Assembly: GCA_963920665.1 (NCBI GenBank)
Contig: OY987269.1
Span: 21,020,501 to 21,084,500, forward strand
From: Straminergon stramineum
Taxonomy: Eukaryota; Streptophyta; Bryopsida; Hypnales; Calliergonaceae
Direction of reading: 5' to 3'
Length of the DNA stretch: 64,000 bases
A model generated the notes under the pieces. The model was not told the DNA's origin, searched no databases, and saw nothing but the letters and a program-made list of their open reading frames with translations. Of the stretch, positions 45,626-58,627 are shown one piece after another. How positions within the stretch are numbered: position 1 is the stretch's first letter; the number at the start of each line of letters is the position of its first letter. The position numbers were made by a program, and so were the translations under genes.

Positions 45626-48325
45626 AGTAACATAAGTTCCTGCGTTTTCCCCCGCGTTGAAAAACCACAAGGTCAGATGAGGCTGAGATGAGCTTAAATC
45701 ATGGCCCACAGGCATGGATCCTAAGCAGTAGGTGAAACAGTCTTCGCATTCAGTCCCTGACGTCGCCCAAATACAATTTTATATTCTTCTTCACAAGGAG
45801 CGGCTGCAATCAGCTCTCACATCCAGTCCATTATTGCCGAAGCTGTCGCACCCTCGACATGCGCTCCCGGTCGGCCCTTCATCGTCTCCGGCGCTCTGTT
45901 TTGGGTCCCGTCTTTGATTAGTTGGTCTTGCAGCCGGCTTGTGTCACTCTCCATATCAGTTTTCCCTCCTTGCAGCTCGAATTTCTCGGTGCTCAACTGC
46001 ACACAGAAGTTCAGTTTAGTAATAGAAGAGAAGTCGAATTGACAGTCGAATTGTTCTTGGATCCTCGCAGCAGTAAGGTGCGTGCACTTAATGAGATGCG
46101 TTCAAGTTTGAGTCTACGCGTGGTTCCCTGCATTAGACTGCTTCAGATTTGGTTGGGTCTGGGTAGCACTTGAAGAAGCATTTCGGCAAGTCTTAGGGTG
46201 TCGTTTGGGGATACCGTGTGAGTGAATATTGGATCCTGGAAGTGCTGTTTCAGGTGTTCCTAGTTTCGTTAGGCTCTTCTGCATGTGTGTTGTGTTTGGC
46301 ACTTGGTTGAGAATCATTCTGTAGCAATCGCTTGCAGGTGAGGTTTGCAATTAGGTTTATTAGCTTTCTACTGACTCTGCTTGCAACGCGTACAACAGCT
46401 CCAGGGGCGATACTCGAGTTGGAATTCATTTCCTTCGTCTTGTTCTACAGTAGAAATCTGCCAGTAGATGGCAGGATGAAGATGCTAAATATAGTATGTC
46501 CTCTCCGGCTGAGTCCCACAGTATGCGGTGATCTGTTGCAAATTAATGTGAGAATTTGGCTCAGCCAAATGAATGGTTGCAATGCTGCAGGGACAAACAA
46601 ACTTGGGATGGATTGCAGATACGGAGGATTTATACTTCTCACCAGACAATTCGGTGAGGACTGAGCATTGATAGCTTTAGATACATTTGGCTATGAATTC
46701 TCAGGAAGAGTTGTGGTGCAAGTGGGGCTCCTTGTTCCATTTATTTGAGATATTTCGAAAAGCAATTGACAATTGTCTTTCATGATGCAACAATTTTCTA
46801 TCATGGATGTGGGTGAAATATGAATTGAAATACTTTTTCATTCAAAAGCATTAAATTATTCAAAGGATCGCCATTGCTAGAGACTTTGTTGCAATTCAAT
46901 AATTTCATCCATTGAGAAATGAGGGTATATAGTAGAAAATTCTCTTGAAATTCTTTGTATCTTTTTTCAAGATATTGTTGGTCAAATGAAAGTCTATGGG
47001 CAGAAGGGGAGGCATTTTGAAAAGTTAATCAATGACAAGGAAGGAGGTACTTGTCAAGTGATTTTTTGACATGACCGTGAGGTTGAAAGTCTTATTATTT
47101 ACAAGGTAAAGTTTGTCCTAATAAACTCTAGGTCAATTATTGGACATATGATATTCTCAAAAGAATTGGCATTGCATTTCAAATTGCAATATGGAATTTT
47201 GTTGAGTGCATATATGTAAGATTGGATATTGAATGTTTGATAGTATAGATACAACCAATTGCAAGATTTATCTAAATGCTCTACTTGAAAATTTTATTTA
47301 GTTTTGTTTATATTGATTGACATTAGCTACCAATAAATTTTGAATCCTATTGTATAATATCCAATTATTGCCTTTAGGGAGACATCAATTTTCACTTGGA
47401 CTTGTTATGAAAATGTTAAAAATCCATACTATTTTATTTATACAATAATTCTTAGGAGCATCATTTTTTGGTGCATATATTCTGTTGAAAAATGGCAATA
47501 GTAGTGGTCCAATGGTGGTCATCACCTTCCAAGATAATATTAATATATAGTATGAAATACAAGGTTGAAGCATTGACTTTTACTCTTCCGAAGGTACCAT
47601 GTTTTAATCTTGCAACCTACTTGGAATTTAAAACTTTTCCTTTTCAAATGCATGTGTGAGTTGGTATTTCATGATTTATTACAAGTGGAATTGGATAGTA
47701 GTTCAATATTGTAACTAGCACTAGTTTCCATGAGTGAAATTTCTTGCTCATGTTGAATTCATTAATTAACACAATGCAAGAAAAATAATCTAGAGCTCCT
47801 TCAAAATAGCAATTGGTACATGTTTGTTCACCCAACTATGTGTTTCTTGTTTATTGTCATTGAATGATTTTGTTTGTAACTAGGGTTTGAATTTAACCAT
47901 GTGCTCATGGCTTGAGGTATATGTATTGTATTGATATTATAATGGAAGACAAATGAAAGTCACATCTAAGCCACTTTTAGTTATGTTTTTGAATCTGTCA
48001 AATAGTTATGAATATTTGAAGTTGGAATGGCAAGTTCTTATAACCATTCCTTCCTTGAAATGTTTGTTTGTAGCTCTTACCTTCTTAGATTAGGAAATTA
48101 TACATGTTTGGCCTTCCAATTGGGAGACATTTTCTTCAACCATGAATAGTCATCATATTCATATTATATATTAGAACGTCAATGCAAATGCAACAAAGAA
48201 ATTGAACACTAAAGTTCTTTCGCTTTTGTTTTGAAATATTGATGGTTTAGTTTTTAAAGTTCTAAATCAAAATCAACTATTAGAATATGATGCTGTCATT
48301 AATAAGAGTTATGGTTAAAAATTTG
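45626..48325 (+). pseudogene. Second copy of the receptor leader, without receptor coding exons
   Basis: Matches 5821-9215 from the tggcccacaggca segment to about 48325 (catgtgctcatggcttgagg, atgtattgtattgatattat and many other shared words), and its first 60 bp match the 2.1-kb copy. It lacks the transposon at 6824-7395 and shows the single TTA empty site at 46741-46743. The G-box is altered (CACAAG at 45792-45797). Similarity ends before any counterpart of the coding exons, and a relic transposon follows. It is the remnant of a former tandem or segmental copy of the receptor locus. Confidence 0.75.
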
Positions 48326-48342
48326 ACAATAGTATCAAAATT

Positions 48343-48941
48343 GTTTTATCATGATTGTTTTCAGGCAATCATAGCATCTTCTTGAAAAAATAACTTGTAG
48401 GATTCATTTCTGAATTCAATTTTTAAAAAATTTAAAATAAAACTTGCAAAATTAAGATTTCTTTTTAGAACAATCTCACGTTGGGATTAGTGTGCTTCAA
48501 TTCCATCATAGAGCTATTAACATTTTAGTTTCCCTTCAATCTTGAACCTACTTCTATTTAACAATTTTTTGATGAGTGAAAATTAAGTTTGTATTTTTTT
48601 AATTCTAGTTTCTAGTTTCTAGTTTCTCAACTTGATTCTTCAATACAAAAAATTAGAAATTCTAAATTAGCAATTTTAGAATTTAAAACTAAGAAGATTG
48701 AAAGTCAAAAAATCTAATCAAGCAAAGTGCAAAAAATCTTGTTTTTTGACTTTAAATGGAAATATCTAGGAATCTTTGTGGTCAAAGTTTTTGAATTTTT
48801 CCATAAATTTTTACACTATTCTAGTGAAAGATCATAGTTAGATATGCAATAAATAAATAAATAAAACTTTTTTACTCTTTGCAATAGAAATGGCAGTTTT
48901 GAATGTTTTTAAATGGAAAGAAGGCCTTAGAACTTCTAGGG
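48343..48941 (+). mobile_element. MITE family B relic, left end missing
   Basis: Follows family B from the gcatcttcttgaaaaaa segment through gggattagtgtgcttcaatt and ctattaaca to a decayed right end (cttctaggg followed by TTTA). It supplies an uninterrupted comparison for the element split at 54451. Confidence 0.6.
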
Positions 48942-48944
48942 TTT

Positions 48945-50220
48945 AGAAATCAATCCAAAAATGTAAAATTTTGAAGTCTTATTCTCTTAGAGACAAGAAT
49001 TATTATTTTACCTAGTAGTTAGGGTCGGCATCCCTTGTCACAAATTTAGTTAAATTTGGCAATTGTAATTCAATAAAAATTTGAAAAGGGTTATATAAGT
49101 AACATCCTAAATTATTTTGGCATCTATTTTGAACAACATTTATTGCCAATCTTGGACACCAAATATAGTAGGTCGAGCAATTATTAGGTCTTATAGGCAT
49201 GATTTCAAAATATTCTACAAATAAGTTTCTTAAAGATTTGGATGTTTTGAAGCAAAGGTTTAAAATCTTTTCCCATGTAAGAAGTCAATTCCCTTGATTT
49301 TATAGCCTATTGGCTTGAAAGGTAATTTTTTAAATTGTTATGAGGATACTATCTAATATGATGGCATTCACATTAATTGAAATAATATACTCTAATATAC
49401 TATTGGAGTAATAGTTAAATAATAAATCACATACAATGACATTATTTGTTGAAAATTTGTACTAAAATTATCACTTTGAAACATCAAGTGTATGAAACAT
49501 TCATCCTAACAAATCATGCAATACATAAGCATTATTCAATTTGTCATCATTCATTATTTAATCTATAAAGTAACAATTGATCAATGAATGACCAAGTAGA
49601 ATTTAGATAAATCTTGTAGAGTCAATTTCAAATAAATCTTTTTGAAATTTAGACTCAAGGTGTAGACATGTACCAACGTGAACATAATATTTTTTAGATT
49701 GGATGTTTGGATCAAAAGTTGTGCTATCCAAAGCTTTTAGGCAAGACATGCGGCATGTATAAAATTCTTCACCTATTTCAGAACTTTGGCAAGTATGTAA
49801 CTAACATGATGTAAGATGCAATTGACTTTAAAAAAAATACATAGTGCAAAAATCTCACTGTGAAAGTTAGAAGTTTTCTATTGATTTGTACAACTAATTC
49901 CAAAAAATGAAAGCTTCATGAACATTTTCCTTTAATCTCATTATCCTAGGAAGGAAAAATTTCTAGCAATTTGAGTTTGAAAGATAACCCAATCTTTTAG
50001 GGTTAAAATTTTCAACCCATCTCCTTAAAGGGGAACCTGAATTCTTTGTAAACGAAAAAGTAATCCCAATTTCTAAAATCATGAAGATGTATCATAAAAT
50101 ATACTAACTTATTAGAATAATTTAATGATGACTTTTTGTCATTGCCAATTTTTCGATTTTCAAGTCTATTTGGCTGATGATGTGTGAATAGGGTTAGCAA
50201 TTCGTCTTATTTTCATTAAC
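48945..50220. other. AT-rich intergenic sequence
   Basis: No gene supported. A lone element-type end (cttttaggg followed by TTAA) lies at about 49997-50007. Confidence 0.4.
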
Positions 50221-51850
50221 ATGTGTTTAATTGTTGTATATATAAGATGAGACTTGAATCGATAGTTGTGTAGATATGTAATAGTCAAATTGGCAAGGAT
50301 AGGAAGGGAGACGAATAGACTTTGCAACTTTTCTTGTGAAGAGTTGTCTTCATGATTTTAGAACTATAAGTCCAAAGTCCTATTAGCATAATTTCAAGTC
50401 CATACAGGTGGTATGGTTCATTGGTAAAATTGTGCTCAAGTTGTAATTGCACTTCTAGCTTTCAAATTGCAAATTGGCAGTATCTACTTGTGTGAGAAAT
50501 TTGTTGTGAGCTATGTTTATCTAGTTGGTTGTGTTTATCTAGTTACTTGTGTGAGAGTTGCGTGTTAAAATTGCCCAGTGATTTAAATAACTAATTGCCT
50601 AAAGTTGAAGTCTATGCAGTGTGTGTGATTCTTGTGTAAAACATTGATCTATTTAGCTGTATGTGATAATATGAGAAGTGTGTGATCAAATTGTCAAGTT
50701 GTGTATATTGTTTGGAAATCTTAAAAATCGTTGGTCAAATGGCAGTTCTGTGCAGTGTTATAGGTTGATGAAGTGTTGGAGCGATCTAGTTGCCGAGAGG
50801 ATCTGGTCCGTTTGTATTTGGCAGTGTTTATGTGTCAAATTGCTGAAGCTCTGAGCAGTCGGTTTAATCGAGTTAGATTGTGAGAGTTGTGAGATTAAAT
50901 TAATTTGTGTAGGCCTCATGGCATGTGTGCAAGCGTCTATGGATTACTGAAGTTGAACTATGATAAGTTGGCAAGATTAGTGTGCGTACTACCATGAGCC
51001 AACTGATTGGAAATGTTAGTTAATTGCAAGAGTTCTATGAATTGATTTGAATTTGATTGTGATTTTTCATCAAATGAAATTGTGAAGTTTAGCAGGATTA
51101 CCGAGTTAGTAGGAAGAAGTTAAGACGGATCTAGAATTCTCAGTCAATCTGTGAGTATGGAATGAAGATCAGACATGTAGACTATGAGCGAATGGTTGTC
51201 TGTGTATACTGTGTAATTGACAAGGCGCAATGTGTAATATTCTCTCTGTGAAAATGTGAGTACAGATCAATTCGTTGGCGTGTGATTTGGTGTTAATTTG
51301 AATTGGTCAATTGTGGAGCCAGTTGAATATCCAAATCAGCTAAGTTGCATAGGAGTAACGTGAAGTGAAATTGTCGAGTAAGCTTAACTATATCTCTTGT
51401 GAGAGAAGGTCGACACTCATTCCTTGTTCGCAGAAGTCAATTAGCAAATGCTATATTTTAGTAAAGCCAGGATCGATGAGCCTATAGTTTTGAGTATGTT
51501 AAATTTACCCATTTGAGAGATTATAATTAAATGAAATCTCAGTGATGTAATTTTCTTTGTTGATGGGAATTGGTGTCAAATTGTTTTATGTAAAACTTCC
51601 CAGAGCTAAGTCAGGCTTGATCTTGGGATTAGAGCAAATCGATTCAACTGCAATTTTACATCCTTTTCCAAACCGGCACTCAGAACAGCATGTGGTTCGA
51701 GCTAGTTGACTTGGTTGCTGCGAGTAGACAGTGAGCGAGGCACTTCAAACGGTTAAAGGTCTGGTCCAAGAGCCGCGTGGTCTTAGGCTACTGACTTTGA
51801 CGAATTGAATCAACCAAGTGTAATTAACTGTAAGGACGTTGAGGACTAAA
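50221..51850 (+). other. G+T-rich stretch of unknown nature
   Basis: The + strand becomes rich in G and T with recurring words such as gtgtgagag, tttatctagtt and attgccgag. There is no long open frame and no similarity to other parts of the window. It could be part of a transcript or an unrecognised repeat. Confidence 0.3.
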
Positions 51851-52052
51851 ATTGTCCAATGAATGACTTAGAATATCTCTGTAGTGGATAGAGAAGCAAT
51901 TCTTCATCTACTGTTTTTATGGTAGGAGGTGGGGGCATGCAAAGTCTTCTTCTACATGAGCCAGCCCTCATTAAAGGCCTTTCTTTTTTTAGAACTACAG
52001 AGATTTGATTACAGCACAAACCAAGAACACCCGCACAATATTCCGGGCTTAA

Positions 52053-52945
52053 TCCCTCACCACTGAAGGGGACAAAAAGTGTCCTCAGGTCAAATTCAAA
52101 GTGCTGTAACTTTTGCATCCAATGTGCGAATTCAATAAAACTTGTTATAAAATTTGTGCTCTCTCTTTTAGTTTGTGTAGTAAAATTTTCAGATCAATCA
52201 AAGATTTACTGAATTTTTGGAAGCCAATCGAAGTTCACAAGTTCAATTTGAGTTCACCAAACTACATTTGATGGTTGCAACTTCAAGGGCTAGTATCTCC
52301 TTCATCCAAACTTCCAAAATTCGTTTTCTATAAATTTTGTTTGGTTGTGTTCCCCTTGAAGTCTAGTTATTGTGGTAGAATTTTCATGTCAATTCAAGTT
52401 GTGTTAAATATCTAGGAGCAATTTGAAGTTCAAAATCCGGACATTTTTGGATTACAATGAACTTCAGCAGCTTGTTTTTTCTTCATAAAATGTTCGTTTC
52501 CAATTTTTAAAAATTGGAAAAGTTGTGCATACTAGTCTATCTTGTGTGTTTAAAATTTCATATGAATCCAAAAAGTTATGAGTGATTGAAAAGCATTTTA
52601 GTAGGAGGTTCAGTTTTTTATGTGTTTTTTGCAAATTTTCTTGCTATTTTTTGACATTTCAAAGTTGTTTTGCCAACGCAATGAGTCAATTGAATGATAT
52701 TTTTTTTTCATCAATGTGTTTGTATGCTGATTTTGAATCACTTTATAGTTTAAAGTTTCTTCATTTGAGTAGATTTAAAAATCGAATTTCGCCTCCAAAT
52801 GTGTTATTAGGGAAATTTCAGCATCATTTTTTAACACTAAAAGTCTAAAACATTATATCTTACAATCTACGTGGTCAAATTATATCTATAACACTTCAAA
52901 AGGAATGTTGTTTTCGAACCTATTCAGGCCTTAGGCGATGAGGGG
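52053..52945 (+). mobile_element. MITE family H, TTAA-flanked
   Basis: 893 bp between TTAA (52049-52052) and TTAA (52946-52949). The left end reads TCCCTCACCACTGAAGG and the right end in complement CCCCTCATCGCCTAAGG, 12 of 17 positions matching. The open frame at 52582-52848 inside it has no domain. An isolated right end of similar type (gtcaatgagggg then TTAA) is at 58573-58588. Confidence 0.6.
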
Positions 52946-52949
52946 TTAA

Positions 52950-53939
52950 AGGTTAAGACAAATGGTTTGAATAAAGCTGGAGCAATTGGGCTAACGTGAT
53001 GATTGAACTATTGTACTAGGAAATAACCAACACTCATGCCAATACATACATTGCAATGTTGTAGAATTATAGATTTTTTGGGCATATGATAATTCGTAAT
53101 CAGGCTAGTAAATACTTTAAGGACTAGGACCAGAGATCAATCTAAAGAATTCATTAATGCTAGAAGGGCCAGAAAGCCCTTTGTGGCCTTGTAGTATACT
53201 ATGAATTTGGTGTTATTTGATCAAAAAATATTTTTCAATACAAAGTAAATTAATGATTATGATAGTAGATAAATAGAAATGTATCATAATTCATATATAA
53301 AACAACAATTGAAGAGTTATAAAGCTAAATACGGGTTGTATAGAGGAACCCCAAGGGCCTTTCAAGGGTTAATAGAATCTATGACATCCCTAAGAGTTAA
53401 TTGTATTTTGAATATATAAATTGGCATTTGATTAAGTTGATAGAGCATGCATGTCGCATGATGAATTGACGTAAACCTAAGGATTTGACCAAAGATTTGT
53501 TAATTGAGCCAAAATACTATATAGGACCGGGAAAACATTCATTGAGTCTATTATATTTAGCATTGGGGTTGGATTGTGGCAATTTGACTCTGAGTATGTT
53601 TCTTTATTTATTCCCAAAACCAATCTTCAATTGAAGTAGATAAGTATACAAAATACAAAACAATTGACCTTAGTCACAATACAATAGATTGATTGACCTT
53701 TTCTTGAGGAATTACCCCCCTATACTTGTAGCCTTATGCTTTTGTGAATAGATAGAATTTACATTATGCTTTTCAACCAAAATTGTAAATTGTGATCCAT
53801 AGATTGATAATATCCGTATGTTTTGATTTTATACTAAAGAAATCAATATATCCCAACAAAATTTAAAACTTAAAAATGACAATTTCCTTCTAGAATTGAT
53901 TATAGATTGAATATTTGTTATTTCAAAAGAGTTTTTTCC
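52950..53939. other. AT-rich intergenic sequence
   Basis: No gene supported. A lone element-type right end (ctttcaaggg followed by TTAA) is at 53359-53372. Confidence 0.4.
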
Positions 53940-53943
53940 TTAA

Positions 53944-55805
53944 CCCCTAAACTCCCAAGTATCCCCATGGGGGACACTTGAGATTTTGGCCAAGCTTGTG
54001 TGACCTCAATTTTTTGACATGATTTTTGGAAACTTTTTGGGAAGATGGGAAATCACATTAGCTTTCTAAAAATATAATTTTTATTTCAATCAGTGCCCAA
54101 GAGAAAAAGTTATGCCACCCTAAGCAGTTCCCCAAGCAACACAAAAAAATATAAAAACTTGATTTCATTTTTCATTTTTTTTCTCAAATATTATGTTTTT
54201 CTCTACATTTAAAGATTTAATTCATTCTATTTGGACCAATAATGAGAAAGTTATGGACAATCTTGTTTTTCTAGCAATCTAAGCATTTTCTTGAAAAAAC
54301 AACGTATAGAATTGATTTTTTAATGCAATTTTCAAAAAAATTCAAACTCTTTTTTTGGACAAGGTTCAGTTCTTTTGTAAGAAAAATCTCACCATTGGGA
54401 TGATGGTTTTTCAATTTCATCGTAGAGCTATTAATGATTAATTGTTTCGTTTAACCCCTAAAGGTATTTGACTATGTTTTCACCAAAAATGCTCCAAAAC
54501 TGTCATCTCTAGTACAAGTACCGAATTTTAGAAAAAAATACATTTTTCCAAAATTGTAACCGTAGGATCTTGTATTAAGCTAGTTTGGGAAGATGTGGAA
54601 AAAATTTCAGAAATTTCCACCGTTTGGATTGCAAGATATTAGCATTTGAATTGATAAAAAGCCATTTTTTGGCCCTGCGAAAATCCGGGCAGATGCACTT
54701 CACAAGGTCAGATCATTATGAAAAAATGTCCAAAATGGTTGTAACTCTTTGGATTCATTTTCCAAGTCATGTTGGCTACATGCTTGAAAAAATTTAGATC
54801 ATTTGGAATTGTACAACATATAGGAAAAAAATAGTAAGTTGAAAGAAGTAGAGAATGATCCAAAATACGAAATTGTAAATAATTTATTTATGGAATTGAA
54901 AAATGCCAATCCCAATGGTTAAATTATTGTAATAAACAATCTACACCTCAAGTTGTTGTTGTTTTTTCAAAAATATGAAAAATTGAGTTAAATAAAGGAC
55001 TTCAAAGTTTATTTTAGAGTAGAGATTCCATGACTACCCGCAAACTACCCACAACTAAAACTCTTCATAACTTTCATCTCATAAATCAAAATGGAATGAT
55101 TCAAAGCTTTCCATGCATATATAAATTAGGAAAATAAATTTCAAATTTTTATTTTAAAAAAAAGTGATTTTTAAAGAAGTTTTTTTTGCTGCCCAAGTTG
55201 CCCGCCAAGCAATGAAAACAACATATCATACAATAACTTTTTGACCATGTAAGCAAAAGTTATGAAAATTTTTGGGCCTTGAAGCTACTCCTCGGGCAAA
55301 TATTGTGTGAAAATTTCAAAGAAAAAAAATAAAAATTCCATTTGTAGTGAGCTGCTTGAAATCACTATGTTGCCAAAAAACACCATTTGGTCCTTTAGGG
55401 GTTAATCTCGGACCTATTTCTAATTAACAAATTTTTAATGAATGAAATTCAAGTGTGTGTTTTTTGAATTATTTTTCTCTTTATTCTCAACTCAAATATT
55501 CAACATGTAATTTTTTAATCTCAAACTCAAAAGTGCAAAAATATTTAATTAAGAAGATTCAAAGCCAAAAAATCTAGTCATGGAATGTTAAAAAAAAATT
55601 GGTTTCTTCACTTCAATCACAAATATCTTACAATCCAAGTAGTCAGAGTTTCTGAAATTTCTACCACATATTTTATACTAGTTTAGTAAAAGATCCTATG
55701 GTTAGATATGCAAAAAAAATGATAAGTTTAAGAGTTTTGCACCTTGCAATAGAAATGGCAGTTTTGAGTGAGCTTTGAGATTAAAAAGGCATTGGGACTT
55801 CAGGG
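53944..55805 (+). mobile_element. MITE family B, interrupted by a family A element
   Basis: TTAA at 53940-53943 and 55806-55809. Left end CCCCTAAACTCCCAAG, right end in complement CCCTGAAGTCCCAAT. Without the nested element it would be about 911 bp. Relatives are at 48343-48941 and 56370-57918. Confidence 0.75.
54455..55401 (+). mobile_element. MITE family A, nested copy
   Basis: 947 bp with termini CCCCTAAAGG at the left and CCTTTAGGGG at the right, between TTAA (54451-54454) and TTAA (55402-55405). The flanks on both sides are family B sequence. The open frame 54585-54797 belongs to the family body and is repeated with changes at 58761-58973; it resembles no known protein. Confidence 0.85.
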
Positions 55806-55809
55806 TTAA

Positions 55810-56365
55810 GTTCAAAATGATAAGTTTTAATTCTTGTTTTGATTACAATGATTTTTATTATACTTATTTGTTAAATTTATATAAACTGAAAAAGGAAAAG
55901 TTGAAGTGAAGCATACTTTTAACCTTGGAAATATAAAATACTTGAATAGAAAAGTTTTGAAAATAAAAAATGTATAAGAGCTAATACAGGAATCTACAAA
56001 CATTAAGATGGATTAAAAAACAAAAAAGTTTAGGCCTGTGATGAATTTACATTCATTTGTTATTCAAATTTTGAATGTTTGATCTTTATAATCAAATGAT
56101 TAAAATTGGTTGCTTTGATATAAACAAAAGTATAAATAAATCATTTCTGAAGCCTCAAAGAAATGTAAAAATATTAAGAAGAAATCATGTTTTACTTTCT
56201 AACAATAAAAACATACTTTTGGAGTTACCATGATTGACTTATAAGTTTTTAAAATTTTATCCTTAGTTTCAGCCCTTTTGAATTGAAGAAAATGGTTGAA
56301 GACACTTTCAATAAATCATTCATCAAGATTTTACTGAGAGGAAATGAAAAATAAGATAAACAAAT
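55810..56365. other. AT-rich intergenic sequence
   Basis: No gene or recognised element. Confidence 0.4.
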
Positions 56366-56369
56366 TTAA

Positions 56370-57918
56370 CCCTAGAAGTCCTTAATCCCTAAATGCCCAA
56401 GGCTTGTTTGGAGCTTCTTGAAATTTGCTCTAAATTGAACAAAAAGTCAACATTTTCATAAGTTGTACCAATTACTTTTGAATTGTAACCATACAAATTC
56501 AAACTAGACATATTAGAGATCACATAGGAAAAGAAAACATAACAATATCACTTATAGATTGAAAGATTATAATGTTTGATCATGAGGGTGTAAAAATGGT
56601 GAAAATTTTTCAATTCACTTTTTGCATGTCAACTCTAAAAAGTTGGTCACTAAAAAATATGAGGTTATAGGGCCTAGCATGCACAACCCCAATCAATTTA
56701 CGATTTTTCAAAATCTATTCTACAATTTTTTTAAATGAATTTCTAATGTGATTTTGCCTCCAAGATCTAGTGTATTTGAGGCTCATTTCCAAGAGCCCAC
56801 AACACTACAGGAAGTCAAGATTGCACTGGGGATCCTTGCACATAATCTTCAATAGAAAAATCATAATCCTTTATTTTTAAGATCAACTTTTGGATCCTAA
56901 AACTAGACTTGAAAAAGAATTCTCTAAAAATATAAAGTGATAATAATAGCAATTTGGTTGGGTTTTACTTAACTTCAAAGTTTTCCAAACACCACATTTG
57001 GGTGCCTTGGGCATTTAGGGGTTAAATTCCCCTTAGGAAAATCCTAAAGGTTTGGGTAGGTGCATATGGTCTCAATTTTTGGCAAGATTTCTTGAATTTA
57101 AAAAAAAAATAGAAAAAATAGATTAGAATAAGGGGAATATTGTTTTTATTTCTATTGGTGTCAAGGAACAAAAGTTATGCTACAATGAGCCCAAAATAAG
57201 GAAGGGTGGGAAATAACAAAAAACAATTGAAATCATATTTTTTTAAACCTATTTCTTATATATTATTTTTTGCATATATATTTAATTCATTACATTTGAA
57301 TAAGTAGTGTGAAATTTATGAAGGTTCTTGTTTTGCAAGCAATTTTAGCAAATTCTTGATAAATCATGTATAGGATCTGTTTACTAATTCAATTATAACA
57401 ATTTTCAAAAACTAAAGTTGCACATGGTTTAGTTTATTTTTTCAGAAAAATCTCACTATTGGGATTATTATGTTTCAATTCCATCTTAGATGGCTAACAA
57501 TAGTTTAGTTTCTCCTTCTATCTTGTATTTGCTTCAACTTATCAGTGTTTTTAAAATGAAATTACAAAGGTGTATGTGCATTTTCTTTCTAAAATTTCAA
57601 TTCAATTCTTCTACAGAAAAAAATTTCTAACTCACAATCTATTGTACAAAAATTTTAAGCTTTGAGGATTCAAGCCAAATAATCTAGTTAGGATAGGAAC
57701 AAACAACTCTTTTTCTTCATTGTTAAACGCTAATATCTTGTGATAGATACAATCAAAGTTTAAGAAATTTCTTCTTGATATTTTTATGCTAGTCTAGTAT
57801 AAAATCCTATGATAGAATATGAAAAAGAAACAAAGTGTTTAAAAATCTTCTTGTTTGCATTAAAGATGGCAATTTTGAGTGTTTTTTGAAAAAAAAAATG
57901 ACTTGGCAACTTCAAGGG
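56370..57918 (+). mobile_element. MITE family B, interrupted by a family C element
   Basis: TTAA at 56366-56369 and 57919-57922. Removing 56396-57021 plus one TTAA restores a left end that aligns base for base over the first 70 bp with the family B copy at 53940 (both reach ctcaa at the same distance). The right end is ACTTCAAGGG. Confidence 0.7.
56396..57021. mobile_element. MITE family C, nested
   Basis: 626 bp between TTAA (56392-56395) and TTAA (57022-57025). The inverted termini are CCCTAAATGCCCAAGGC at both ends with at most one difference at the outermost base. No coding capacity. Confidence 0.85.
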
Positions 57919-57922
57919 TTAA

Positions 57923-58623
57923 GTAATTGGGAAAAAAAAATGAATTCATAATATTTGGATTTTTTTTCTTTTGAATCTAGCTTAGAATTCAAAGTCTTCA
58001 AGGCTTTGGATTTGTTTAAATACTAATTCAAATTCACGTCAAACCCTTAAAAGGCTAAGAGATAGTCCAAATTGTCATGATTTATTATAGAATGCAACTT
58101 AGTTCGAGAATAATTTAATGATGACTCTTAACCTATGGTTGTAAAATATGATCCATAGATCATATCCATATAATTAGATTTACTATGCTAGTGACCAATA
58201 TTTTTCAATAAAATTTGAAGTAAAAAATAGAAAATTCCTAATGGATAAATTGTAGATTGAACATTCATAGTTTACACAAAAAATTCTTTTAGTTAAAAAT
58301 GCTAAATTCTAATTATAGTGCTATTTTTAAGGTTTTTATTTTACTTTTTTATTCAAGGTGTTTATGAAGAATCATTTTTTAACTTAAAAAACTATTTTTT
58401 GAGTCTAGACCTACGAATACCCTTTGAATTATAGAATATATGCAAAGCAAAGTCTTTTGAATCTATATTGTACAAATGTTAAGAATCTACCAAAAATTGA
58501 TGGATGAAAAAGGCATTTTTTTGGTACGTGGGATGCGTTTGCATGATCCATTGTTTGAAATTAGAACATTTGGTCAATGAGGGGTTAATATACCAACATC
58601 TTCTACTACTTTACCACCCTTAA
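57923..58623. other. AT-rich intergenic sequence
   Basis: No gene supported; it contains the isolated family H-type right end at 58573-58588. Confidence 0.4.
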
Positions 58624-58627
58624 TTAA

